Assembly: GCA_950295325.1 (NCBI GenBank)
Contig: OX485804.1
Span: 58,018,429-58,082,428, forward strand
DNA length: 64,000 nucleotides
DNA from: Polytrichum commune
Taxonomy: Eukaryota > Streptophyta > Polytrichopsida > Polytrichales > Polytrichaceae
Reading direction: 5' to 3'
In this document: piece by piece, positions 1 to 11,200 of the stretch
How the letters are laid out: every line of letters begins with the position of its first letter
Numbering within the stretch: the first letter of the stretch is position 1
The notes under the pieces: model-generated
Told to the model about the DNA's origin: nothing
The model's input: the letters and a program-made list of their open reading frames with translations, nothing else
The model's database searches: none
Made by a program: the position numbers and the translations under genes

Positions 1-2591
1 CCACAGTTTGCACATTTCCCATCATCATGCAGGCCATGATGTTCAGGACTGTCGATGTGCGCTTCCATTTCAACCATGGGCTCCTCCTTCACCAAGGAGG
101 GTTGGAACATGTCAGTGGGTTGTTGATTATTACCGTGGTCTACCTGCTCCTGAGCTATTATCCCATTGGACTGGTGTTGCATTCCAAGAGCTGCTGCTTC
201 TGGATCCTCTGGTGGGATCTCGATGTTCCTCCTTTGATCCTCCATACCCACGTCTTCGTTATGGTGTACTTCTTCAACAAAAACCTCCTGGGCCAGGCCA
301 TGTTCCTCGATTTCATTGAGACTACCATTAGTAGTTAGGTCTTCCTTCCTTCCGGCTCTCTCGTCTGCATCCAAACATAGACTACTTCCATCTTAGAAGA
401 CCCAGCAGACATCTCAATCCTAATGAGGCAGTTTAGGGTTCATCCTATGATCAATTTCTACTAAACTGAATTATGGTCAAAAGCGTGGGCATACATATGG
501 TGTGACTTACCCTGAGAAACCTTATCGTGCGGCCCACAGTAAAGACCATCACCCGTATTAACTTCTGGCAACCTTTCTAGTGAAGCTGGAGGGCTCCTTT
601 GTCTTCCTCTTAACTTCTTCCTTTTTGCTCTTGCTAACACTGCCTTTGCCAAAAGTACTTCCACTGAATCAGCCGATGATTCACTCGCCACAGAACTTTC
701 TCCCTGATGACATTCCTGTTCACGACAAAACAAGTAAAAGTGCAAACGCAGTTTACCAAATTCATCGTGACAAAATTGTCAGCTTCTGTAAACCTATTGC
801 AAATAATATAAAAACAAGCGTTGAGAAGCATTCACAAAGACACCATTACCTCTGCTTCAATACTATGTTGTCCTCCTCCGAGTGTCATCTTTGGAGGGTG
901 ATCAGTTACCCGATTTAATGTATAGGCTCCATTTTGACCATTTTCGATCTCCTGCCTTATGGGAGATACCGCAGCCTCCCCTCCTTCCCTGTTGGAGGTT
1001 TGTAAAACTGTCAATTGAGCGTCCCCATCAATGCTAGCCTTGCGTTTAGAGCTCCTAGCCTTCGGAAAAGATCCCTTCCCAATGCCCAATTTCTCCATTC
1101 CATTCTTGTCAAAAATGTGCACGAGGAAGCGATTCGTCCCCGTCAGACCGGCCATTAGGTGGTCTCCTCTCTCAATGCAGTGATCCGCAGCAAAGGATTT
1201 CCAACCGCCATACAAGCCGCACCGGTTGAAGCTGACAACCCATTCCGACCCCATGGCGTCTTCCAGGACGAAATCTTTTTTCACGTCCTTCCCGATGTGG
1301 TCTCTGATGTATCCACTCGGCACACACTGTACACAGAAAGTCCAGATCGATTATTAACTGTTGGAAACTCCTTCACAACTACTCACTCCAATTGCAAAAT
1401 GTTAACCGCTCAATGTGAACAACATCACCACAGAACCACTCTTTCGGAAATCGGAGCTATTGCCTCGGTGTGTGGAGTTTTGACATATGAAACCCCAATT
1501 CTTTGACTGCTCCAGACTTCATTAATCCCAAAGTGTCACAGTGCAGACAACAATTGAAGAGATATCGGAAGAGTGATGTCCGAAAAGAATGCCCGACTAT
1601 AGTGGAAATCTGACAGAGTGTACAGACGGAGAAGTATTAACCACGTCAGGTTTCTACAGGTGTGGATAAATCACCACAGAACGACTCTGTCGGAAAACGG
1701 AGCCTATTGCCTCGGTGTGTGGAGATTAACATATTGAACCCCAATTCTTAGACTGCTGCAGACTTCATTGACCCCAAAGTGTCACAGTGCAAACAACAAT
1801 TGAAGAGATATCGGAAGAATGATGTCCGAGAACAATGTCTAATTGAAGTGGAGAGCTGACAGAGTGGACACGTGGAGAAGTACTAACCACGTAAGGGTTT
1901 CTACAGCGTGTGGAAAAATCACCAAAGCAGAACCACTCTTTCGAGAAACGGAGCCTATAGCCAGGGTGTGTGGAGATTAGCATATTGAACCTCAATTTTG
2001 GACAGCTCCAGACTCAATGAATCCCAAAGTGTCACAGTGGAAACCACAATTGCAGAGATACCGGAAGCATGATGTCCGAGAACAATGTCGAATTGAAGTG
2101 AAGAGCAGCACACAGAGTGGGCAAAGGGGGAGAATTACTAACCAGGTAAGGGTTTCTATAGGTCTGGACTGACTGTACACAAAAGTCCAGATAAATCACC
2201 ACAACAACCATTCCTTCGGAGAACGGAGCCTATTGCCTGGGTGTGTGGAGTTTCAACATATATTGAGACCCCAATTCTTGGACTGCTCCAGGCTGAATTA
2301 ATCCCAAAGTATTACAGTGCAGACAGCGTATTATTGAAGAGATATCGTCGGAAGAATGATGTCCACGAGCAATGTCCAACTGAAGTGGAGACCAGCACAC
2401 AGAGTAGGCACAGAGAGAGTAGTACTAACCAGGTAAGGGTTTCTACAGCTGTGGACTGCGCTGTCGGAGAGAGTTTTGTAGAAGCGGGGCACCACGACAG
2501 GCTTTCTCCCTTTCCCGTGCGCACTCTGACAAGTATGAGTGCACACTCGACACGCCCTGTATTCGTCGGTCTCCTCGTCATTGCTCCCCAT
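1..2591 (-). CDS. B3-domain protein gene, 5' part (runs off the left edge)
   Basis: B3 domains are plant-specific DNA-binding folds, so this is probably a nuclear transcription-factor-type protein. I join four exons: 2591-2430 (54 codons from the ATG), 1326-850, 715-511 and 364 to beyond 1. Phases match at each GT-AG junction (0, 0 and 1). Exon 1 has a Cys-rich patch (CRVC near residue 14, then C21) and the B3 start PRFYKTL (35-41). Exon 2 continues the domain with VPSGYIRDHIGKD, WVVSF, GGWKSFAADH and FLVHIFD. Later exons are hydrophilic, with basic clusters SSKRKAS and AKRKKLRGRQR that could be nuclear signals, then an acidic, Gln-rich stretch ending at KCANCG where the window stops. The family is clear; target and role are unknown. 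The exon 1 to 2 junction is inferred from alignment with the B3 gene at the right end. Confidence 0.75.
1430..2450. repeat. Four tandem copies of a 250-273 bp unit in intron 1 of the left B3 gene
   Basis: The block GTGTGTGGAG followed by ACATAT and CCCCAATTCTT recurs at about 1469, 1719, 1968 and 2241, giving spacings of 250, 249 and 273 bp. Each unit also carries a copy of the exon 1 end and its donor, read on the minus strand as AGAAACCCTTACSTGGTTA. The array fills almost all of the intron between 2430 and 1326 and looks like repeated duplication of an ancestral short intron with its left splice site. Confidence 0.85.
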
Positions 2592-3605
2592 TTGGCTCCA
2601 AAACCTGCCTACTCACTGACTTACTTCCACAGACAAATTTCCTATGGAGCTCAAGAAGGAATTTCTTACACGCACCCTATCCAATGCAAATATACTCTCA
2701 CCACAAATCTATGCTTCTGAGGAGCCTTAACCTGCTCGCATCCCAAGTCCGATAAAAGGAGCCCACACAGAAGTCTCTTCCTCCCAGTCTGTTGTGCAAG
2801 CTACCCCAAGCCCTGACAATCGCCATTGGAAATTGTACAACTGCACTACTCCGGGCATCCTATCCGTCATCGATAACTCTACAAAAAAATTACGCTAAGC
2901 TACTTAGTACCACATGCTAGGCCAACTCCACAATTAACAGTGGAGAGGTCCTCTGGCCGCAATGATTTCGAGAGCCGAGCCCTCATACTAAGTTATGACT
3001 GCACCAAAACCCAGCTGGAACCGCTGCAGAGGAAGATCATTGAGAAACTCCCTCCCATCATTGACGGCAATCAGGGGGACCAAGTCAAACTGCACTCCAA
3101 CTCTTCGTGGAAGTGGCACCGCAGATATTACTCCAAAAGAAAGAACGAACCAAATTGCCGACGACACAGTGATGCCTTCCCCGAATAGATAGCCATGGCC
3201 CAAAAATGTAATCCTACTCTTGCTGCTCCTTCCACACTCCCAATTTGCTCCCCTGCTTCGTCCCTGTATAATCTCCTCTGTCCACTGCCGCTACGACCAC
3301 ACAAAAGGACAACGACAGCAACAACCCCCTCCTTCACATCCTCTCCTCATCCTCAATCCCCACTCCGACACAACACATCACAAAACCACAACACGCACGC
3401 TTCCTCCCTTTCTTTCTTTCTCTCCCTCTTTCTATCTTCTTTCCCACGCGTGAGTCTCAATGCTTCGATGAATTCCCCATTCCACAGCACCCACGCCGAG
3501 GAGGTTGCGAGATGATCCGAACCCAGCTTGCAAAAAAAACCCTGCGTTTTGGCTATACCTCTGTAATCATCATTACGTATTAAGCTTCGGACCGCGAGCT
3601 TAACA
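2592..3605. other. Upstream region of the left B3 gene; pyrimidine-rich tract
   Basis: No coding block is recognisable. A strongly CT-rich tract occupies about 3290-3450 of the plus strand, so it is GA-rich in the sense of the B3 gene. Open frames here are made of low-complexity Ser, Pro and Thr codons and have no family features. It probably holds the promoter and 5' untranslated region of the left B3 gene, but I cannot place a start site. Confidence 0.35.
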
Positions 3606-3784
3606 AGAAGTAAGCCGTGGCGCAAAGTCGGGTCGCAATGATGGAATCTGGATGATCATCCCCTAAAAATGGCAGGGAGCATCGATCCCAAAGTTAATTC
3701 CGCCGAGACCGCATCATTCACGGAGTCAAGGAATGCCTGCGCTTTAATGGCATTGCGGGGTCCGTCGTCTCCCCGCGAGTCCCA

Positions 3785-4740
3785 TCGATCGTCGTCATCA
3801 CTGGGCCATTCTTCCGAGTAACTTATTAACCCCTGCCATTCTTTCTCTAAGAAAGACGCTTTCCTCCAGCATTTCATTCATTCATTCATCCATCCGAAGT
3901 GGATGAATGAACTACAGTACACTGATTATGGTAAATAGTGTGGGCACTAGCGAATTATCTCAAATTCATCTCAAATTCATCTGAAGTTGGTGGTCCGTGG
4001 TTCTTTATGTGTAGGGGAATACCTTGAGGAGTGTGCATTCCGGGATTGGAAAGCATTGTCTAAGAATCCCGGAATGCACGACCCCAAAGGGCATGCCATT
4101 GCACAAAGACCATGTATGGGGCATGCATCATGGTGTAAAGTACTATATGGCAGGCATTACGTGGACCATAATGCACTGTCACCTCAAATGAATGGGTTCT
4201 GCTAAATAATGGACATATTTCAAAGAACGAAGAAAAAAAGAGTTTCGGGTGTTTGTGTCTGGTGAGGTCCTTGCCTAGGAGCCTTTTGTGAAATACAGGC
4301 CCCCGTGATATATCCACCTCCTTCCTCGAGCTTGAAAGCCTTTCAAATGCACATTAATTTTCTATCCAAAAGTACTATTGTAACTTACGCTTACAACGTT
4401 GAATCTTGAGGGTTGGTAAATTGTATGCACCCAAAGTGTTATTTCAAACATTTATGTGTTGAAATGAGCTCCATACTCAATAATGTGGCTCACAATTGTT
4501 ACCGTAAATCAGTATGGTGTGCAAATGTTTCCTTTTTTCATAAACCATCCGGTCAGAGTATCAAGAGAAAATATTAAGAGAAAATTTAATATTTGATATC
4601 CGGTCATGGCGTTTAGATCCCTATCACATCCAACCATCACTTGGGTCATTCCTCCGAGTGACGTTTATGCATTTATGTTTCCTTAAAATTGAGGCTCCTC
4701 CAATAATTCATGCATCCAAAATGGATGAATAACATCAAAA
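3785..4740. repeat. Two diverged copies of a dispersed repeat
   Basis: The segment at about 3795-3912 and the one at about 4630-4732 share ordered blocks: ATCACT..GGG.CATTC.TCCGAGT, then a CTCC..CCA tract, then TTCAT.CATCC followed by TGGATGAAT. Divergence is high and no ends are visible, so the class is unknown. Nothing else is recognised between the copies. Confidence 0.45.
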
Positions 4741-6002
4741 CTTCAGTAGTTATCAACCTTTACGCGTGTGTATACTTGTGAGTAAGGTATTTGGGGAAAA
4801 CTAGTATTTGGTAGGCTCATTGTAGTGAAAGTGTTCATAAATTTTGCAAGGATAAGCATGTGATACCATGGAAGCTTGCAATGGTACATGTGCAACCCTC
4901 AAGTGGGTATCAACATGAGCATCGAAAGACATAATCGTAAAGAATTCTAAGGTAATGTCGTCTATGGCTTACTTAAGCTTGTTCCTCATGTTTTAGTGAG
5001 TAAGGATTCTAAAATATAAATGACGTGTCATACCCGGGGGTCATGATATTAAAATATATTCATAAAATGTTCATGAATGCCATCATGAAACTTTACTATA
5101 ATATATATATGTTCAATATCAATTCCGGGGGCATTGATGTTTGCACTAAAGGATATGAAAACCATCCTAATCAGGTACTTATTGATACACGTACACTTAT
5201 TGATACATGGGTTGAACCGGATACCTCACAACAACATTTGTAATTACCACACGGGAAGGGCAAGCTCATACATTCGGATGTGGATGGTCTCCGACATTCA
5301 TCCATTGGTGTTTTTGTCATCCTCGTTCCCAGGCTCCCTTGCTACGTCAAACTGAAAGCCCCAATCCAATCCCACTTGGCGTATCGGTGGCCGTTGGATG
5401 CGACTGCCTGCCCCATCTGATGGCGAGGAGTGTTGGATTCGGGGAAAAGGCAGCCTCGTTGCCTCCCATCTTCGTATTCTTGATGGCTTCCAAAGAGGAG
5501 CACTAAGTTACCATTGCAATTCGTGATTAAGGTAATGCCCCCTCCCCACCTTACTTTACCAAATAACCAAAGCCTTTCCTAAAAACCGGGTAAAGTTCCC
5601 TCGGTTATAGCAGAGGCATATGGTTATCCCAATGCACCTATAAGAATCTGCTCCGGAGGATTTTGAGTAGGTTTTAGTTAAGTAGCTTTCACACATGTTC
5701 ATAGTTTTACATACGTACCAAGCAATGAATGTTGGATAGTTTTTGTCCCATTTCCAAATGCCTTACTACTCATCTATTTGACCATCGGTTTTTTTTGTTA
5801 GTGAAGCTCCTCGTGCCTTCGTAGCTAAGACTAAAAGCAACCAATCACAAGGGCAGGAGGCGACACTTTTAAAGGTCCTACATTCGTGCCTCCTGTCTAG
5901 GTACCGATGGGAGAGTTGGTGCTTGAGGCTTAACACCTCCACTTTTAAACCATGCCACATCATTTGCCAACTAGGCTCAGCATTAGAGAATGTCGATGGT
6001 GT
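4741..6002. other. Intergenic sequence, nothing recognised
   Basis: This is AT-rich sequence with no coding block, RNA gene or repeat that I recognise. It ends at the insertion site of the retrotransposon, whose left target-site duplication is GAAGG at 6003-6007. Confidence 0.4.
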
Positions 6003-6007
6003 GAAGG

Positions 6008-8217
6008 TGTGAGGCCAAACCCCCCACCCTTAAGCGTCCGTAGTCCGAGTAGTGGGTTTGGGCTCACATTCCTCCGCGGTATTGGATTTGGACTTGGATG
6101 AGTCCATAGTGCAAGGTTCACCCTTCAAGTGGTCTTGGATTTAACTGGAATTTCACTTTTAACAACTCAATGTACAATTTCAATACGTATGTGGAGAATG
6201 CACAAGTTAACTATGTTATTTTAACCTCCTTATGCTCGGGTGCTATTTTGTCTTTGTTTGCTTCTAACGTCCATCCAGCCGCTTTAGCTACACAAGCCCT
6301 TAAGGATATCCCTCTCCTAAATGGAGTCCGTGCCGTTGACTCTATACTACCACTTGAACTATCACTTGTGTATTCCGTATCGCTACTATAAGAGGTCTCA
6401 CTTGGTGTCTCCATACCGTACATAAGCCTTTAAGTATTAAGAAATACTTATGTGACTTATGTCAATCTCTCCCTCGCACCTTTGGTCTTTGCTTCCTTTG
6501 TCTTGCCATCGCGAGAGTGCTCCACATTCTCCATTAATTTGTGCACGTGGTTTATTTTTAAAAAGAGGATGCAAGTGTTAAAAAAAACACTATTCTCTAT
6601 AGTCAATCTCAAATACATTTACTTGTGAAAGCCACCATAACACTAACTAGCATAATGTAACTAACTACTTGTCTATGAGCTAATTAGGTAGGCTATCTAC
6701 TAAGCTCCTTCATGAACCCATCTCTTTACTTTCTAATTACATAAACCTAGCTCCTTCATAAACCCAGCTCCTTCATAAACCCAGCTTCTTAGCTTCTAAC
6801 TAAACAAACCCAGCTCCTTCATAAACCCAGCTCCTTCATGAACCCAGCTCCTTAGCTTCTAACTAAACAAACTCAGGTCCTTCATAAACCCAGCTCTTTA
6901 CTTTCTAACTAAACAAACCCAGCTCCTTCATAAACCCAGCTCTTTACTTTCTAACTAAACAAACCCAGCTCCTTCATAAACCCAGCTCCTTCATGAACCC
7001 ACAACTTTGTAGTTGTAATCCCCAACTACCTCACTAATTATTCAAGCCCTTAACTAATCTTCCTACCTAATTTCCCTAATTCTACTAACAACCCCTTTCT
7101 AATCACACAATTCTTCTCTAATCCTAAAATCCTAAAATCCTAGAGAGGAGAGGGGGAGAGAGAATTTCCTAACTTCACTAAGACTAACTAATCCACACAA
7201 GTATATTTTTGCACTCATCACAACATCAAGTGCTCAACTCTTAGACATGGAACTTGCAACCACGTGTATTCAAAACATGAACTTTAAGTACCACAAATTG
7301 GAATCATGAATTAACTTTAAAATCCTTCACGTCAACACTAATTCTACCAAGAGGTCAAGCCCTCTTCAAGGCTAACAAGCCTTGGCTCTCAAACTAAAAA
7401 CTAAGCACACACATGTGCTCCAATATGGCTTCCCACACCCACACTTATAACTCGTGGGGTGCCTTGGAGCACAAAGGAAAGAGAGGATGAGTGAGGGAAG
7501 AATGAGGGATTATATAGTAAGCTTGAGGGGGTGAGCACCCTCAAGGCTCACGATAAGCCCTTGAGATTTCCTCCTACTTAGTAGGCGCCAATCCTATCTT
7601 CTAAGCCTTCCTCCCTCAAATGATCAACAAGGATCCTAATTCGAACATTTAACTAGCCTTGGCTTTCTACCTACCACACTTTACCAAACTTGGGATGCTT
7701 CAACCCAAACTTAGCCTCCTTCGCTTTCCGCCGCCATAACTTTCTCCCCTTACTTTCCCAAATCGTCGCTCACCACTTAATTCAAACCACGATGCTTAAC
7801 TCGTGATTTGATTGGTGCTTTGAGAATTTGCTTATCCTCCACCTTGCATTCTTCCTTGGGCCTTCCCCATTAAGTGGCCATGATGAGGTGGTCCACTTGT
7901 GCGCTCCATGTGATCCTCCATTCATCCCAATTCGAATGCACTTGCCTCTTGAGTCACTTTGGTTGTCTCCATCCATTTGTACTAGCCTACTCACTAACTA
8001 CTCAATCCAAGTTCTCCTTACCTATCCTCATTCACTCAAATCCTTCCGAAGGTAAAAACACAATAACAACTCACATCCTAGCCTCTTACAACATGGTACT
8101 TCTAAGACTAACATTTCACTCTTTTTATATTTTTGTGAAGTAACATGCTACTTCAAAGTGCATCAACTAACGTTTCAAGGGTCTAAGACTAAATGTGGGC
8201 ACCCTTTTGGGCTCACA
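6008..8217 (-). repeat. 3' LTR of the Ty3/gypsy element
   Basis: This 2,210-bp direct repeat matches 15428-17637 at a constant offset of 9,420 bases, and I saw no difference. It starts TGTGAGGCC and ends GGGCTCACA on the plus strand, giving 6-bp terminal inverted repeats. No polypurine tract precedes it in the element's sense; the adjoining bases at 8218-8226 are TAATTGGCG. Confidence 0.97.
6704..6998. repeat. Minisatellite inside the LTR (copy at 16124-16418)
   Basis: The motif CCCAGCTCCTTCATAAAC and the spacer TTCTAACTAAACAAA alternate about ten times in slightly varied order. The same array lies at the matching position of the other LTR. It probably contributes to LTR length variation within the family. 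Confidence 0.85.
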
Positions 8218-8278
8218 TAATTGGCGACCATCGGAGGATGAATCCAAACATCTCTTGCTCCAAGGGTAAGTTGCCTAG

Positions 8279-11200
8279 TCAAGCTCGGTACTCCTTACAT
8301 CTACTTCCCGATGTACGGGTAGGAAAGAGCTCACCATTCAACGTTTCCCATTGAATTGAATTATTAGGAAAGACCTCATAGACAAGGTAAGGTCCTAACC
8401 ATACCGCATTGAATTTCGCCGGAAATTCAAGCTTTCGTGCGTCTTGAATCATGACCATCATTCCCGGTGTTAGGGCCCTTCTCTTATGTCGTTTGTCGAA
8501 AGTAATCTTTCTCCTTCTTTGGATTGCCTCAATATGTTGAGCCGCCATTCTCCTCCCTTCGTCAAGTGCTTCCAAATCGGTTAGTCGATTTCGTAAGGAT
8601 TGACTTTCGGTAAGTCTCGTACTCACGGCCACCCTAAATGACTCGACTTCATATTCGATTGGTAGTGTCGCTTCAAGACCATAGACTAAGGAAAATGGTG
8701 TAGCACGCGTAGTTACCTTATAGGTTGTACGGTATGCCCAAAGTGCCGCCGTTAGTTTCGTATCCCAATCCCGCTTCGAGTCTATAACCGTCTTGCGTAG
8801 TATACTCACCAAAATTCCGTTAACCCTTTCCGTTTGTCCATTGGTTTGTGGGTGGTAGGGAGTAGTCTTCCGGTGATCAATTTTAAATTTCTCTGTCATC
8901 TCTCGAATCAAGTCATTCAAAAAGTGAGTACCCCTATCGCTTACTAGGATCTTCGGCACCCCGAACCGCGAAATTATGTTTTCGTACATAAATGTTGCCG
9001 CGTGTTCCGCCGTGTCGGTCTTCACCGCTTTGGCTTCCGCCCACTTGGTGAGGTACTCGGTTGCCACCACAATATATTTCATTCCTTTTGAAGATTGGGG
9101 ATGGACCTCACCCACATAGTCGATGCCCCATTTTTCGAAAGGAATTAAGGGTAATGATACATGTAAAGGCATCTCCATTCTAAGGTCGTTTCGGGCATAC
9201 CGTTGGCAAGCGTCGCATTTCCTTACATAGTCATGGGCGTCCTTAAATAGTGTAGGCCAAAAGTAGCCCACTCTAAGTATTTTTTGCCCGGTGAGTTGAC
9301 CCGAGAAGTGACCGCCGCAAGCGCTATCGTGGCAAGCGATTAAAATCGCTTCAACCTCCGTTTTTGACACGCATCGTCGTAAAATACCATCGGACCCCCT
9401 TCTAAACAACCTATGGCCCACTACAACAAATTGCCTACTATTTACCCTCACCTTCCTTCTCTCTTCTTTTGTCCACTCTTTGGGCAACTTGTGGGTTGTT
9501 AGAAATTCCACTATGCCCGCATACCACTCCGGTGTAGAAGTGACCACAAAGAGGCTATCATCTACTAACATATCATTTACCGGATTTTTTCCTATCTCCT
9601 CCGACAACCTAGACAAGTGGTCCGCTTGTAAATGCATACGACCCGGTTTATATTCCACCGTGTAGTCGAATTCTTCTAATAACAAAACCCACCTAGCTAA
9701 CCTACCACTTAACTCCGCCTTGTTAATTAGATACTTGATAGCCATGTGGTCAACAAAAAATACAACCGGGTTGCACATGAGGTAATGCCTAAACTTTTTA
9801 ACGGAAAACACCATGGCTAGGCACTCCCTCTCCGTTGTAGAGTAGTTTCTTTCGGCGGGGGTCAATTGCTTACTCGCATAAGCTATAGGTTGATCCTTCT
9901 CTTTTTCTCCCGTTGCTTGACAAAGCGCACTCCCTATTGCCACATTACTAGCATCACAATAGACGTGAAAATGTTTACCCCAATTGGGTGGTATCAACAC
10001 CGGATAGGTGCTCAACCTATCCCGCAATTCCTCAAAGGCTTTTTGACAAGCATCCGTCCACTCGAATTTGACATCCTTTTTGAGCAAATGGGTAATGGGC
10101 ACCGCTATCTTTGAAAAATTAGGAATAAGTTCCCGGTACCATCCCACATGTCCTAACAACTTAGAGATCCCCTTGGAATTGGTTGGAGTTGCCAAGTCGC
10201 TTATGGCCGCAATCTTATCCGGATCGGGTTCTCTACCTTTCTCACTAACAACATAACCCAACAACACTCCCTTATTCACTCCCAAAAATGTCTTATCCGG
10301 GTTCAATGCTAACCTCATCTTCCTACGCCTAACCAATGCCTCCCTAACACAATGTAGGTGATCATCCACATTACTTTGTGTGCTAAAATCGTCCACAAAG
10401 ACGGTCATGGATTTGAACAACAAGTCGGTGAAGATATACATTACTAATCGTTGGAAAGTAGCCGGGGCATTACATAACCCAAATGGCATCACTACCCACA
10501 CAAAAGTACCCCAAGGTGTAGTAAAAGCCGTTTTATGGATATCTTGGAGGGCTATGGAAATTTGATTATAACCCGCATACCCATCCATAAAGGTATATCG
10601 CGAATGACCTCCAACCTCCTCAAGCAACAAGGTGATAAAAGGTAAGGGGAAGTGATCCTTTTGTGTGCACGAATTCAATTTCCTATAGTCGACACAAACC
10701 CTTAATTTCCCATTTTTTTTCTTTACTAAGACCATAGGAGAAACCCAATCCGTGATTTCCACCGGCTTGATAAACCCGGCCTTCAATAACCTTTCCAATT
10801 CCGCTTTCACCAACAATTGCAATTGAGGATTCATCCTCCTCTCCTTTTGTCTAATTGGCCTCGCCCCCGGAATTAAAGGAATCCGGTGCTCTACCATTTC
10901 CCTAGGAATTCCCTTAAGCTCATCGTAGGACCATGCAAAAGTATCACTAAACTCATCCACCAAATTGCTATACTCCCTAACCTCTTTCTCCCCCAATTTG
11001 GAGCCCATCTTCATTTGTCGGGTTTTTCCATTCTTTAATTTCACATCCACGTACCGCCAATCCGCTTCCGACACATGTGCTTGTTCGTCTTTGTTCCGAT
11101 ACCAATCGGAAGGCACATTGGGGTAATCTTTCACATCTTGACCTACAACTATCCCCGTAGACGTGGTCTTGAAATGTAAAGGCTCCTCCAATTTCGATGA

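Noticed and set aside
3195-3515. 106-codon plus-strand frame
   Set aside because: Composition is a pyrimidine-rich tract read as Ser, Pro and Thr; no domain or splice support.
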